A stretch of DNA of 64,000 nucleotides from Bombyx mori (GCF_030269925.1 NC_085133.1:8886001-8950000); one strand, 5' to 3'; shown: positions 21,622 through 33,583, numbered from the stretch's first letter. A program made the numbers and translations. The notes: generated by a model not told the origin, from the sequence alone.

Positions 21622-22417
21622 CTTTTTTATTTTTTTTATTGCTTAGATGGGTGGACGAGCTCACAGCCCACCTGGAGTTAGGTGGTTACTGGAGCCCATA
21701 GACATCTAAGACGTAAATGCGTCACCCATCCTGAAATTTAAGTTCTAAGGTCTCAAGTATAGTTACAACCGCCGCCCCATCTTTCAAACCGAAACGCATT
21801 ACTGCTTCACGACAGAAATGGGCAGGGTGGTGGTACCTACCCATGCGGACTCACAAGAGCTCCTACCATCAGTAATTACGCAAATTATAATCTTGCGGGT
21901 TTGATTTTTATTACACGATGTTATTCCTTCACCGTGGAAGTCAATCGTGAACATTTGTTGAATAGGTACTTATTTCATTAGAAAAATTAGTACCCACCTG
22001 GGATTCGACAACAACAAATGTTCACGATTGACTTCCACGGTGAAGGAATAACATCGTGTAATAAAAACCAAACCCGCAAATTTATAATTTGCGTTATGAC
22101 TGGTGGTAGGACCTCTTGTGAGTCCGCACGGGTAGGTACCACCACCCCGCCTATTTCCGCCGTGAAGCAGTAATGCGTTTCGGTTCGAAGGGTGGGGTAG
22201 CCGTTGTAACTATACTGAGACCTTAGAACTTATATCTCGAGGTGGGTGGCGCATTTACGTTGTAGATGTCTATGGGCTCCAGTAACCACTTAACACCAGG
22301 TGGGCTGTGAGCTCGCCCATTTATATAAGCAATAAAAAAAATTAAAAAAAATTCGAACACCGGTGCATCGCTTAACATGAATGCGCCGGACGTCTTATCT
22401 TTTAGGCCACGACGACT
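21622..22417 (-). mobile_element. Bm1 SINE interrupted by an opposite-strand Bm1
   Basis: The minus-strand copy runs from the tail at 21622 to about 22010 (cctgggattcgaca). It resumes at 22351 (attcgaacaccgg) and ends with the tRNA-like 5' end near 22417. The repeated attcga at both junctions is the remains of the inner copy's target duplication. Confidence 0.85.
22011..22350 (+). mobile_element. 5'-truncated Bm1 SINE nested head-on in another Bm1
   Basis: The plus-strand copy begins at aaatgttcacgattgacttc and ends aataaaaaaaattaaaaaaa. With the left part of the outer copy it forms an inverted repeat with arms of over 300 bp and almost no spacer. Confidence 0.85.
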
Positions 22418-22429
22418 CAAAACACAGCA

Positions 22430-23030
22430 CAAGCAGAGTTATGAATGTAAAAAAAATCACTCTACTAAATAAATTTAAATCGTTCAATAAAAGTTTCGTA
22501 TTGCACTAGATATATATTTTTACTTAATTGGACACTAAGGTTCGTAATAAATGTCATCACAGTTAACAGTAGGTATATACGACTGTGGAAATGGTTAAAA
22601 ACATTAGGAAACAAAAAATGGTAAGATGTAGTAATTTAAATTTAAATGAATAAACTTTAAATTCAAATTGAGATAAATTTAACGCAAGTAACAAAGTTTA
22701 GAAAAAGTATAATTAATTAGAGAGAAAGTTGTTGCATATACATTGACTTCATTTAATTAGATTAATCTTAATTGAATTTTACTAGTGGGAAATTAGTGCA
22801 CTAAAATCAGATTTTGGTTTGTGACCTTAACGTTTTTGACGATATTCACTTCCGATACCATACTGATTTTTAACTATTTTTAACTATTTGATTTTAGGTA
22901 AATAAAAACTGATTTCTAGGTAGTCCATATTTTTTTGTTGGCTTGCCACCCTCAGCTAACGCCTGACTTTGGAGAGTAGTACAGATATATATATTTGTAC
23001 TTTTCTTGCTACGCTGCGATTGGATAGATT
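22430..23030. other. AT-rich spacer upstream of the first hsp70
   Basis: No gene or named repeat was recognised between the Bm1 pair and the heat-shock elements of the first hsp70 promoter. Confidence 0.4.
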
Positions 23031-23036
23031 TTAGCT

Positions 23037-23128
23037 TTCTAGAATATTCGATGGAAAAGCGGTCATTATTGGCGGTTTCCAGTGAAGTGTAGATTATTCT
23101 CGAATCACGTTCATTCTGTTTAAATATG
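23037..23128 (+). promoter_or_regulatory. hsp70 copy 1 promoter (heat-shock elements)
   Basis: TTCtaGAAtaTTC starts at 23037, a near-perfect three-unit heat-shock element. A second, TTCtcGAA, starts at 23097 with another TTC at 23110. A weak TATA-like tttaaatatg is at 23119. This promoter is clearly diverged from those of copies 2-4, which share a single design. Confidence 0.75.
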
Positions 23129-23271
23129 CGACACCGCTGGCGGGAAGTCAGAATTATTTGAAACGCAATACGAAGCAGACGAAGAGAGTTCAGTGCAAAC
23201 TGAAAACAAGTTTTTCGACGATTTATTTATTGTTTATTGTGAAGAAGTATCTACAGTGATTAATATTCAAA

Positions 23272-25194
23272 ATGCCAGCTATCGGAATCGATTTGGGAAC
23301 GACATACTCATGTGTTGGAGTATGGCAGCACGGGAACGTGGAGATCATCGCGAACGACCAGGGCAACCGCACCACACCATCGTACGTCGCGTTCACGGAC
23401 ACGGAGCGTCTCATCGGCGACGCAGCCAAGAACCAGGTCGCCTTGAACCCTAACAACACCGTGTTCGACGCGAAGAGGCTGATCGGGAGGAAATTCGACG
23501 ACCCCAAGATTCAGCAGGACATGAAGCACTGGCCCTTCAAAGTGATCAACGACTGCGGCAAACCGAAAATACAGATCGAGTTCAAAGGTGAGACGAAACG
23601 ATTTGCGCCAGAAGAAATTAGCAGCATGGTGCTGACAAAAATGAAGGAGACGGCGGAAGCCTATCTGGGAAGTACAGTGCGGGATGCGGTAGTCACAGTT
23701 CCGGCATACTTCAACGACTCCCAGCGTCAGGCCACCAAGGACGCCGGAGCCATAGCCGGCCTGAACGTGCTTCGCATCATCAACGAGCCCACAGCCGCCG
23801 CGCTCGCGTACGGTCTCGACAAGAACCTCAAGGGTGAGAGAAATGTTCTTATCTTCGATCTGGGTGGAGGAACCTTCGACGTGTCCATCCTGACTATCGA
23901 CGAGGGATCGTTGTTCGAAGTGAAGTCCACAGCCGGCGACACGCACCTGGGAGGCGAAGACTTTGATAACCGACTAGTCAACCATCTTGCGGAAGAGTTC
24001 AAGCGCAAGTACAAGAAGGATCTGCGCCTGAACTCTCGCGCACTCCGACGCCTCCGCACGGCCGCTGAGCGCGCCAAGAGGACACTCTCATCCAGCACCG
24101 AGGCCACCATCGAGATTGACGCTCTGTATGAGGGCATCGACTTCTACACGCGAGTCTCCCGCGCCCGCTTCGAGGAACTGAACGCGGACCTGTTCAGGGG
24201 AACTCTGGAACCCGTCGAGAAGGCACTCAAGGATGCTAAACTCGACAAGAGTCAGATCCACGACGTGGTCCTCGTCGGAGGCTCCACCCGCATTCCGAAA
24301 GTACAAACTATGCTCCAAAACTTCTTCTGTGGGAAGAAACTGAACCTATCCATCAATCCGGACGAAGCCGTAGCCTACGGTGCAGCAGTCCAGGCAGCCA
24401 TCCTGAGCGGCGAGACCGACTCCAAGATACAGGACGTCTTGTTGGTCGACGTGGCTCCTCTGTCCCTCGGTATTGAGACAGCCGGCGGCGTGATGACGAA
24501 GATCATCGAACGAAACTCGAAGATTCCGTGCAAACAGTCTCAGACATTCACGACGTATTCAGACAATCAGCCGGCCGTCACCATCCAGGTGTACGAGGGA
24601 GAGAGAGCGATGACAAAGGACAACAACCTACTGGGCACGTTCGACCTGACGGGGATCCCGCCCGCGCCGCGAGGAGTGCCCAAGATCGACGTGACGTTCG
24701 ACATGGACGCTAACGGCATCCTGAACGTGTCGGCCAAGGAGAACAGCACCGGCCGCAGCAAGAACATCGTGATCAAGAACGACAAGGGTCGTCTCTCGCA
24801 AGCGGAGATCGATCGCATGCTGTCCGAGGCAGAGCGGTACAAGGAGGAAGACGAGAAGCAGAGACAGCGCGTGGCCGCTCGGAACCAGCTCGAATCGTAT
24901 TTGTTCAGCGTGAAGCAGGCGCTCGACGAGGCCGGCGACAAACTGAGCGACGCAGACAAGAGCACGGCGCGCGACGCGTGTGACGAGGCGCTGCGGTGGC
25001 TGGACAACAACACTCTCGCTGACCAGGATGAATACGAGCACAAGCTGAAGGATGTGCAGCGAGTGTGTTCGCCGGTCATGAGCAAGATGCACGGTGCGGC
25101 GCCCGGCGGTATGCCAGGAGGAATGCCGGGCGGTATGCCGGGAGGATACCAACAAGCGAGGAGTGATGGACCCACAGTTGAGGAAGTCGACTAA
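23272..25194 (+). CDS. Hsp70: Cytosolic inducible Hsp70, copy 1 (640 aa)
   Basis: Intronless cytosolic ATP-dependent chaperone. The nucleotide-binding domain (1-~383) carries the three Hsp70 signatures: IDLGTTYS (6-13), [14 protein letters not shown] (194-207) and [13 protein letters not shown] (334-346). The linker [10 protein letters not shown] is at ~388-397, followed by the substrate-binding domain and helical lid. A GGMP tail leads to the EEVD terminus that docks TPR co-chaperones. This copy has only three GGMP tetrads and ends [17 protein letters not shown], unlike copies 2-4. It differs from them at residue 206 (Ile, not Val). The ATG lies in attcaaaATGcc. AATAAA is at ~25350. Its flanks share little with the other copies, while the coding DNA is nearly identical. 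Confidence 0.98.
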   Translation: MPAIGIDLGTTYSCVGVWQHGNVEIIANDQGNRTTPSYVAFTDTERLIGDAAKNQVALNPNNTVFDAKRLIGRKFDDPKIQQDMKHWPFKVINDCGKPKIQIEFKGETKRFAPEEISSMVLTKMKETAEAYLGSTVRDAVVTVPAYFNDSQRQATKDAGAIAGLNVLRIINEPTAAALAYGLDKNLKGERNVLIFDLGGGTFDVSILTIDEGSLFEVKSTAGDTHLGGEDFDNRLVNHLAEEFKRKYKKDLRLNSRALRRLRTAAERAKRTLSSSTEATIEIDALYEGIDFYTRVSRARFEELNADLFRGTLEPVEKALKDAKLDKSQIHDVVLVGGSTRIPKVQTMLQNFFCGKKLNLSINPDEAVAYGAAVQAAILSGETDSKIQDVLLVDVAPLSLGIETAGGVMTKIIERNSKIPCKQSQTFTTYSDNQPAVTIQVYEGERAMTKDNNLLGTFDLTGIPPAPRGVPKIDVTFDMDANGILNVSAKENSTGRSKNIVIKNDKGRLSQAEIDRMLSEAERYKEEDEKQRQRVAARNQLESYLFSVKQALDEAGDKLSDADKSTARDACDEALRWLDNNTLADQDEYEHKLKDVQRVCSPVMSKMHGAAPGGMPGGMPGGMPGGYQQARSDGPTVEEVD

Positions 25195-25369
25195 AGAACA
25201 AACTAAAGGATATCAGCACCAAATGCCAGTATCAACCAAAGGATCTCCTTTTAAATTAGGTTCCTTTTTGTTATGATCTAATCTGTGTGATATTAATTTA
25301 AAGACTGATTAATTTATTGTAGCAGCCCCTGAATACCATGTTGAAATTAAATAAATAAATTTATTTAAA

Positions 25370-26140
25370 AAAAACAAGGTTTTTAATTTCAAGAAATGAA
25401 ACCAACTTTTCTAACGAAAATCTCGATGTTAGAATATTAGAATTAGAATCTGGATGTCTTTAATGAATACTAGATTTGAGCTATACAGACAGACTCAGTG
25501 AATCTTGGCTGTGATGTCGAGATTATTTTGAAAACTGGATACATTTACTACCTAAGTACCTACCGACGTCAAACTTGCGCCCTCACAGCACGGATAAGTA
25601 AGTGCTTTCACGGGACTTGCCTTCTGTGGCGATCATGAAGTTAAAACATTATTTCAATGTGGGTAGTATACCTATTTCTAAGAGTTCGAAATTTAGCGGT
25701 TGGATCGTGGTGTTTGGTTTAAAATACCTACATTAGTTTTTACACATACTGGTCATCACGTCACCTAAATTAATTTCTTGTAGTTTTAAGTGGTGACTGT
25801 ATTATTTTGAATCAATAATAAAGTCATGAATATAATTTTTTAAGTGCATCTATCTGCTCACTTGCAAATTATGAGTATGAAATTGATTTTTTTAATTTAA
25901 ATTTACTAACCTTAGTCTTCGTCCTCTATTTCTATTATTATAATCGTAGGTATGCCAACCGCCTACGTTCTGATACGGCTAAATATAGACATCAAAATAT
26001 AATGTACTAACATTATGATGAGGCAATCTAATTTTACCGCCAATGTCGCCAATGACGTACATTCCAGCTAGTAAGATTGCTGTTTGTATTCAAATTAAGT
26101 TTTGAGTATACAGCAGCTTGCTCTCGTTTCCCGCCAGTGG
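25370..26140. other. Spacer after hsp70 copy 1, nothing recognised
   Basis: AT-rich DNA without a supported gene or named repeat. Confidence 0.4.
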
Positions 26141-26215
26141 CTGTTCCAACTTAATACAAATTTGAGTTAACTTAAACACGCTCGAAAAGTAAAAAAACTC
26201 GCACTAAGCACACTG
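26141..26215. mobile_element. Half copy of a palindromic MITE
   Basis: The stretch ctgttccaac ... gagttaact ... ctcgcactaagcacactg matches the right arm of the palindrome at 54637-54795 with substitutions. The left arm is not recognisable. Confidence 0.6.
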
Positions 26216-26227
26216 AATGTATTACAT

Positions 26228-26320
26228 TAATTTTTTATTTTTTATATCTTAGATGGGTGGATGAGCTCACAGCCCACCTGGTGTTAGGTGGTTACTGCAG
26301 CCCATAGACATCTACAACCC
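26228..26320 (-). mobile_element. Bm1 SINE 3' fragment
   Basis: The T-rich tail, tagatgggtggatgagctca and agcccatagacatctacaac are Bm1. The match stops abruptly. From 26330 to 26600 lies an unassigned GC-richer stretch ending near accctacgtccaacagtgga, a phrase that recalls lepidopteran LINE 3' ends. Confidence 0.7.
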
Positions 26321-26788
26321 TTTAAAGACAGTGTGTCCGCTCTCTGCCGCGGTTTGTGGAAATCCTGGTCTCCTCTCCCTCGCTGCCAACGCTCCTGTCG
26401 TCCCTGGTCTGGTGCGGTAGCTATTCCACCGTGGTCTGGGGGTTTTTTTAGCACTATTATTTATTCAACTCTCAAATACCGGCACTGGATGGAGATGACA
26501 GGCCCCAGATCGGGTTGCGTGGTGCGCCTCAGGAGAACCCTACGTCCAACAGTGGATGGAACTGATGGAACTGTTAATGTTAAATACCAATAAATACCTT
26601 TTTGTTTAAATGAGTTCTCGATCTTAGCGGACATTGACTGTTTTTTTATATATTTAAAAACACTTTCGAGGAATGGGCTAGTGGATTACAAATTTTTAAT
26701 GGAAAATATTCTTTAATTGCGATTGTTTTTTATCAAACATATTTGTCCTTTATCCTCAAATGACGGCATATATTTCTATATACTCTAT

Positions 26789-26876
26789 GGGTTTTTTTAT
26801 AGCTTAGATGGGTGGACGAGCTCACAGCCCACCTGGTGTTAAGTGTTTACTGGAGCCCATAGACATCTACAGCCAT
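26789..26876 (-). mobile_element. Bm1 SINE 3' fragment
   Basis: Only the terminal ~85 bp is present, from the T-tract to agcccatagacatctacagc. Confidence 0.75.
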
Positions 26877-27014
26877 CAGATTGTTTTATGTATAGATAAG
26901 TATTACCAGTATTAAAGTTATAACTACTTTCATGACTTGACTTGAAATTAGTAATGTTTTAAGGTTAACAATAAGATCTTAATAAAATTGACATTTGATT
27001 GTCATATAGACATT

Positions 27015-27258
27015 ATTATTGGTGGTAGGATCTCTTGTGAGTCCGCACAGGTAGGTACCATCGCCCTGCCTATTTCTGCCGTGAAGCAGTAATGCGTTTC
27101 GGTTTGAAGGGTGGGGCAGTCGTTGTAACTATACTGAGACCTTAGAACTCATATCTCAAGGTGGGTGGCGCATTTACGTTGTAGATGTCTACGAGCTCCA
27201 GTAATCACTTGACACCAGGTGGGCTGTGAGCTTGTCCACCCATCCAAGCAATAAAAAA
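27015..27258 (+). mobile_element. 5'-truncated Bm1 SINE
   Basis: Runs from ttggtggtaggatctcttgt to the tail ccaagcaataaaaaat. It lies opposite the neighbouring minus-strand fragments at 26789 and 27283. Confidence 0.8.
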
Positions 27259-27282
27259 TAAGTGATGTACTGGAAAAAAAAC

Positions 27283-27363
27283 CACTTTTTTTATTGCTTT
27301 GTTACTGGAGCCCATAGACATGTACATCTATAGGCAGGGCGGTGGTACCCACCCGTGCGGACC
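27283..27363 (-). mobile_element. Bm1 SINE, internally deleted
   Basis: The tail (tttttttattgctt) joins directly to gttactggagcccatagaca, then jumps to ggcagggcggtggtacccac, so the middle is missing. An unassigned segment follows (27364-27700). It has an ORF-like stretch without a recognised domain and may be other retroelement debris. Confidence 0.65.
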
Positions 27364-28007
27364 CGTGGAGGGGAGGAGTAACCCACAAGAAGAAAAGAGA
27401 AGACCAGCAACAAAGATGGAAGAAGAAATTACCGTCGTGTGCACGGGTATCCGTGCTTCCTCGCAAGAGTCCCCGGAACACGGATTTATTTTCCGTCATC
27501 ATACAATACCAGCTTATTTACCAGCCAGCTATTGCTGATTATTACTAGCCCCCTGCCTTGCAAGGCAGAGAGATCTCAACACTGGCAGAGGAGGTTGCTC
27601 CAAAGCCCTTCCCGCGCCCCCCTAAGGAGTCACAACGACCCGTCGAATTCAGAGATATGTTACTTATTTTATAGAAAAAAATTAAACTATTTTATAAATG
27701 AATAGGGGAAATTTGATAGAAGGCGGTGAAATTCAACATTTGAGAGGCAACGCATCAACGGATCCACATTCTGAAGATCTCAACCACAGAAATAATATCA
27801 ACAACACTTTGAGAAACCATGAAACTTTCAACTAATTCTTTAAAAAGTAACTGTACTTATGTAATGAATATAAATTAATATTTATTTTGTATCTAATTTC
27901 TTAAAATTTACATCTTTAAAAAAAATTAGTTATAAATGCCATCAGCTGTTAATGACCATTTTCCCTTTCACACCGCCGCGCAGAGCCAAAAGTTTAATTC
28001 GTTTTTC

Positions 28008-28587
28008 TTTTTTTTTTTTTTTTCCTTTTTTAATGCTGATAGCCTTGAGAGGCTATTTCAGCTTCACCCTAACGTTTGTAGGTGAGCTCGCGGGGCTCAA
28101 CCGGAGAGTTGCTAACACTGACCCTAGCAAGAGCAGTGCTTCGCAGAATCTACCACCGGATCGGAAACGCGACCCACTGAGAAGATCCGGCGAGAAACTC
28201 AGTGGGCTGTGTCTATGGGTTAGTTCGCTCGTCGAGCCCTTCGTCGCAAGCGACGGGTTCGACGAGGACGGTGACCGGTGCTTGTGGTGCCTAAGAGCAC
28301 CGTTAATGGATCAGGAGGATCCGTAATGACGTGCTTTGGGCGACGTCGACGGTTTACCATTCGGTCTACTGGGTCGGGTATGTAATTTCCAGCGGCTACG
28401 ATGAGAGGGTTCTCATGTCGTGCCGCCTTCTCAAAATGGCGCAGCGATGCCGACTGTAGATACTTACTGACAGAGTCAAGCTCCAGGTCATCGTGGAGAT
28501 CCACGTTCCTCAGGAACCATGGTGCTCCGACGGCTATCCTGCAGAATCGGGATTGAATAACCTGAAGGGGCTTCAAGTTGGTGCGGG
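28008..28587 (-). mobile_element. 5'-truncated Jockey-type LINE with 11-bp target duplication
   Basis: The insertion is 580 bp on the minus strand: poly-T at the left, a 3' UTR, then the end of the reverse-transcriptase ORF. A perfect 11-bp duplication, attcgtttttc, brackets it at 27997-28007 and 28588-28598. Related copies are at 16931, 39638 and 49877. Confidence 0.9.
28220..28587 (-). pseudogene. C-terminus of Jockey-type LINE reverse transcriptase ORF2
   Basis: The open frame encodes LKPLQVIQSRFCRIAVGAPW, FLRNVDLHDDLELDSV and HFEKAARHENPLIVAAGNY. These are the characteristic C-terminal blocks that follow the reverse-transcriptase domain in Jockey-clade ORF2 proteins. A very basic tail ends in RRTRRLRRRARRAN. 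The 5' part of the element, including the endonuclease and polymerase, is absent through truncation, so it encodes nothing functional. The frame runs a few codons into flanking DNA on its 5' side. This is the best preserved of the family's copies here. Confidence 0.85.
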
Positions 28588-29039
28588 ATTCGTTTTTCAA
28601 TAAAATTTAACACATTACTATTCCGCCCTTAAGCTAGGAAAACAAGTTCAAGTGTTTTTTATTTATTTTGCTTTAAGAGTTTGAATACATACTATTACGA
28701 GTAGAACAATTCAATCATTTTTGTATATCAGCTGACGATCATTGGGGGAATCAAACAACAAATACGAAGAATCTAGATTATTCCGGAAACGAGAACATTA
28801 TTATGTCGCTATGACAACTGGCGGCGGTGCACGACTTGCACGAGTTATGCAGAACGAAATATCGATCCACCGGATCCACAGAAAGCTCTGGAATATTATC
28901 GCTGTTTCCAGTTTGGACGAGTTTTGTCTCGCTCGTGCAATGCATATAAGGTCGACAATAGAACTGCAATATACAAGCAGGACGGATATAATAAATATGA
29001 ATATTCGAGCGTTGTATTCTATTAGGGTTATAATTTAAG

Positions 29040-30940
29040 GGACCCCTTTAGTTCCGTTGGACGGTAAATCTAAAAAACGACGTTTAAAAAAACTTCTAAG
29101 ATGAAACAAACAATCCTTAATTAAACCGTTTCCAAGCCTCGTTATTTTTGTTATCTTTTTTATTTATTTTTTGTACTTAATTTGTGTTTGGAATAAATGT
29201 TTATTATTATTATTATATTATTATTAATTCCATTGATACTATTTTTATTATTTCAATTTCCCCTCCGGCTAGGCTTCAACCTCATTAATTTTATTTTCAT
29301 TCTGAAATGAATCCAATCCTAAATAACAAAAAATAATCTTCGCGTCAGTCCAAGTATATTCTGGATTGGATTCATTCTGAATGGATTTATTGTAAGCCTA
29401 TGTCGTAGACTTCGCTCATCCATATTGATTTAATTTGATTTAAGTATGTCGCACAGAATTCGCATTTAAAAAAACCGGATTCAAAAACCAATTAGCGCCA
29501 TCTATTGAGTAATACCCAGCACGCAATGCGCGCGTGCTTTCTTTTAGGAATATTTCGTGTTAGTATTTTTTTTTGGGGAAACGTGAAAATTTCTGTTTTT
29601 TAAAGAGATCGAATAATGCTTTTTATCGTATTTAGTAGTTTTGTACGTACTGGGGGATGCGCGCAAATCAATTCGTGGTATATTGATCACTCATATTATT
29701 TGGTTGCAGAAATATGTAGAACGGAGTTACTCAACTACCTGTGAGCTATTCACATGACAATACTACATTCCTATGATCGTGCTATTTTTGACATTTCGAA
29801 TATAAGTTGTTGTTAGTAGGTAGGTAGGGTCCTAAAAAGATCCTTGGGCCCGCGGTCCGCTCCCAATATCTGCAGACCGTCAATACCCTGGGCGCTCTCT
29901 TGGCGTGGAAAACTCATGCAAGAGGTTCGTTATACTGGCAGAAAAAAAAATTTGCAATCACAAAATATACTTATACCTACCTAATTATATTAAGCTCTGT
30001 TCGTGCCATTTGTACTATGTAAAGTATTGTAAAGTGAAATATATATAATTCCTAGAACATTCCAAACAGGTCATAGTATTATATTCATGGAGTTAAGAAT
30101 AATTATAAATTATGAATTGATTCCTTATGAATTTCGAGTTTGGAGTACGCGGCACAATCCTTATCTCAGATAACCATAAATGAAGGTACGAGTGGAATTT
30201 TTTATTTATGAGAATTAATTATGAGTCGTCTATTATCAAAGGCGGCAATCTGTGCATTTGGACAAAAAAATAAATATTGATATGTCAATACAGATTGATT
30301 TGAATATAATCGTCTCCTTCAAAGAATACGGTTCAAAACCTGCATTAAATAAAGGTTAATAGTTAACCTGTTATTTATCTAAGATGTCGTTCCGAAGAGT
30401 TTTGTGACTACCAATGGAATACAAAGTCAATAATTCGTTTTTCTGATTTACCAATAATTGTCCAAAAGTCAGATTGCCGGCTTTGATAATAGTCGACTCA
30501 TATACCCTACCTACGGACTCATAATTCTGTAATATTTATGTCATTGTGTGATAAACATACACACTGTGTACAATGCGGCACTTGTGAAATTCTGACTGGA
30601 ATGGAACAAACACAGCGAACTGAGAGTATGGCGAAGTAAAGATTTTGTTTTCCGGGAATGCTAATATTGAAATACCTAGATCCAATTTCCAAAAGTACTA
30701 TTTAAATGGGACACAGTGTTGTCGATTAGCTGATTAGTTCAGAGAACAATTTGTTTTAAGTGGTTACAAGATTGCATGTAATGTATGTATATTAATACAG
30801 ATGGAACATTTTAAGACCAAAAGTTGACGTGTAATTCCACTAGAATATGGCTCTCTTTCTCGTCAAGCTAAAACGCATGATCGATCGCGTAAAAACATGC
30901 TTGTCATGAATAGGCAAGATCGTCAATTCGACTCGTACTT
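29040..30940. other. AT-rich spacer, nothing recognised
   Basis: It holds a short att/tta microsatellite near 29195-29230 and no supported gene. A GC-richer patch at 29835-29945 could not be assigned. Confidence 0.35.
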
Positions 30941-30944
30941 ACGG

Positions 30945-31056
30945 TAGATAGCGGTTTGGCTCTGCCCCTGGCATTGCTGAAGTCCATGGGCGACGGTAAC
31001 CACTCACCATCAGGTGGGCCGTATGCTCGTCTGCCTACAAGGGCAAAAAAAAAAAA
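30945..31056 (+). mobile_element. 3' end of the aggcagcggcttgg-type non-LTR family
   Basis: Nearly identical to 17408-17528. The A tail at 31045-31056 is followed by actcgta, which also precedes the copy, a probable 7-bp target duplication. Confidence 0.75.
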
Positions 31057-31285
31057 CTCGTAAGTTCACAAAAATATATAAACAACAACTTGTTACTTAC
31101 AACTTAATACCAAGTAATATGTATTGAATTGAGTGAACAATTAGCAAGATCGGATATGTTTTAAAATTATATGGAAACCTAGAGTATTTCTCATACATGG
31201 CAACCCTCCCGTATCGATTCCGTAGCTGTATATTTCTATCTCTTTCTTTGAATACTATCTCGCTATTGGCTAGATATGACTGACC

Positions 31286-31384
31286 TTCTAGAACATTCGT
31301 TGAAAACGGCATCATGATTGGTTGGAACGCGCAAATTCGAGAACATTCTCGCTGAATCTCGAATGAAATTCACTGAGTATAAAA
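31286..31384 (+). promoter_or_regulatory. hsp70 copy 2 promoter (two heat-shock elements and TATA)
   Basis: TTCtaGAAcaTTCgttGAA is at 31286-31304. TTCgaGAAcaTTC is at 31336-31348 with a further GAA at 31354. TATAAAA is at 31378. A CCAAT-type attgg lies just upstream at ~31265. This layout is shared with copies 3 and 4. Confidence 0.88.
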
Positions 31385-31528
31385 CCAGTGGAGTGCCGGC
31401 GGGAAATCAGAATAATTTGAAACACGAATCGAAGTAGACGAAGTGAATTCAGTGCGAACTGAAAAGTTTTTCGACGAGTTATATATTGTTTATTGTGAAA
31501 GAAGTATCTACACTAATTAATATTAAAA

Positions 31529-33583
31529 ATGCCAGCTATCGGAATTGATTTGGGAACAACATACTCATGTGTTGGAGTATGGCAACACGGAAACGTGGAG
31601 ATCATCGCGAACGACCAGGGCAACCGTACCACACCATCGTACGTCGCGTTCACGGACACAGAGCGTCTCATCGGCGACGCAGCCAAGAACCAGGTCGCCT
31701 TGAATCCTAACAACACCGTGTTCGACGCGAAGAGGCTGATCGGGAGGAAATTCGACGACCCCAAGATTCAGCAGGACATGAAGCACTGGCCCTTCAAAGT
31801 GATCAACGACTGCGGCAAACCGAAAATACAGATCGAGTTCAAAGGTGAGACGAAACGATTTGCACCAGAAGAAATTAGCAGCATGGTGCTGACAAAAATG
31901 AAGGAGACGGCGGAAGCCTATCTGGGAAGTACAGTGCGGGATGCGGTAGTCACAGTTCCGGCATACTTCAACGACTCCCAGCGTCAGGCCACCAAGGACG
32001 CCGGAGCCATCGCAGGCCTGAACGTGCTCCGCATCATCAACGAGCCCACAGCCGCAGCGCTCGCGTACGGTCTCGACAAGAACCTCAAAGGTGAGAGAAA
32101 TGTTCTTATCTTCGATCTGGGTGGAGGAACCTTCGACGTGTCCGTTCTGACCATCGACGAGGGATCGTTGTTCGAAGTGAAGTCCACAGCCGGCGACACG
32201 CACCTGGGAGGCGAGGACTTCGATAACCGACTAGTCAACCATCTTGCGGAAGAGTTCAAGCGCAAGTACAAGAAGGATCTGCGCCTGAACTCTCGCGCAC
32301 TCCGACGCCTCCGCACGGCTGCTGAGCGCGCCAAGAGGACACTCTCATCCAGCACCGAAGCCACCATTGAGATTGACGCTCTGTATGAGGGCATCGACTT
32401 CTACACGCGAGTCTCCCGCGCCCGCTTCGAGGAACTGAACGCGGACCTGTTCAGGGGAACTCTGGAACCCGTCGAGAAGGCACTCAAGGATGCTAAACTC
32501 GACAAGAGTCAGATCCACGACGTGGTCCTCGTCGGAGGCTCCACCCGCATTCCGAAAGTACAAACTATGCTCCAAAACTTCTTCTGTGGGAAGAAACTGA
32601 ACCTATCCATCAATCCGGACGAAGCCGTAGCCTACGGTGCAGCAGTCCAGGCAGCCATCCTGAGCGGCGAGACCGACTCCAAGATACAGGACGTCTTGTT
32701 GGTCGACGTGGCTCCTCTGTCTCTCGGTATTGAGACAGCCGGCGGCGTGATGACGAAGATCATCGAACGAAACTCAAAGATTCCGTGCAAACAGTCTCAG
32801 ACATTCACGACGTATTCAGACAATCAGCCGGCCGTCACCATCCAGGTGTACGAGGGAGAGAGAGCGATGACAAAGGACAACAACCTTCTGGGCACGTTCG
32901 ACCTCACGGGGATCCCGCCCGCGCCGCGAGGAGTGCCCAAGATCGACGTGACGTTCGACATGGACGCTAACGGCATCCTGAACGTGTCGGCCAAGGAGAA
33001 CAGCACCGGCCGCAGCAAGAACATCGTGATCAAGAACGACAAGGGCCGTCTCTCGCAAGCGGAGATCGATCGCATGCTGTCCGAGGCAGAGCGGTACAAG
33101 GAGGAAGACGAGAAGCAGAGACAGCGCGTGGCCGCTCGGAACCAGCTCGAATCGTATTTGTTCAGCGTGAAGCAGGCGCTCGACGAGGCCGGCGACAAAC
33201 TGAGCGACGCGGACAAGAGCACGGCGCGCGACGCGTGTGACGAGGCGCTGCGGTGGCTGGACAACAACACTCTCGCTGACCAGGATGAATACGAGCACAA
33301 GCTGAAGGATGTGCAGCGAGTGTGTTCGGCGGTCATGAGCAAGATGCACGGTGCGGCGCCCGGCGGTATGCCAGGAGGAATGCCGGGTGGCATGCCAGGA
33401 GGAATGCCGGGTGGCATGCCAGGAGGAATGCCGGGTGGCATGCCAGGAGGAATGCCAGGAGGAATGCCGGGTGGCATGCCAGGAGGTATGCCGGGCGGTA
33501 TGCCAGGATACATGCCTGGTGGAATGCCCGGTGGATACCAAATGCCAAGAAATGATGGACCCACTGTCGAAGAAGTTGATTGA
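31529..33583 (+). CDS. Hsp70: Cytosolic inducible Hsp70, copy 2 (684 aa)
   Basis: Intronless Hsp70 with the same domain order and signatures as copy 1. The body is essentially identical, with Val206 and a private Ala at residue 601 (CSAVMSK), where the other three copies have Pro. The tail is the longest of the four: 14 tetrads (13 GGMP and one GYMP) between the lid and [17 protein letters not shown]. This makes it about 40 residues longer than a usual Hsp70. The tetrad DNA is itself a near-perfect 24-bp tandem repeat (ccaggaggaatgccgggtgg), a likely site of unequal exchange. AATAAA is at 33705. The 3' UTR is almost the same as in copy 3. Confidence 0.98.
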   Translation: MPAIGIDLGTTYSCVGVWQHGNVEIIANDQGNRTTPSYVAFTDTERLIGDAAKNQVALNPNNTVFDAKRLIGRKFDDPKIQQDMKHWPFKVINDCGKPKIQIEFKGETKRFAPEEISSMVLTKMKETAEAYLGSTVRDAVVTVPAYFNDSQRQATKDAGAIAGLNVLRIINEPTAAALAYGLDKNLKGERNVLIFDLGGGTFDVSVLTIDEGSLFEVKSTAGDTHLGGEDFDNRLVNHLAEEFKRKYKKDLRLNSRALRRLRTAAERAKRTLSSSTEATIEIDALYEGIDFYTRVSRARFEELNADLFRGTLEPVEKALKDAKLDKSQIHDVVLVGGSTRIPKVQTMLQNFFCGKKLNLSINPDEAVAYGAAVQAAILSGETDSKIQDVLLVDVAPLSLGIETAGGVMTKIIERNSKIPCKQSQTFTTYSDNQPAVTIQVYEGERAMTKDNNLLGTFDLTGIPPAPRGVPKIDVTFDMDANGILNVSAKENSTGRSKNIVIKNDKGRLSQAEIDRMLSEAERYKEEDEKQRQRVAARNQLESYLFSVKQALDEAGDKLSDADKSTARDACDEALRWLDNNTLADQDEYEHKLKDVQRVCSAVMSKMHGAAPGGMPGGMPGGMPGGMPGGMPGGMPGGMPGGMPGGMPGGMPGGMPGGMPGYMPGGMPGGYQMPRNDGPTVEEVD
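33355..33540 (+). repeat. GGMP-coding minisatellite in hsp70 copy 2
   Basis: Alternating ggaggaatgccg and ggtggcatgcca 12-mers make up the tail-coding region. Copies 1, 3 and 4 hold 3, 8 and 12 tetrads at the same position (about 25106, 39283 and 47832). Confidence 0.9.

Noticed and set aside
28742..29038. 98-codon ORF
   Set aside because: No motif and it overlaps a promoter-like stretch; kept only as a low-interest finding about that stretch.
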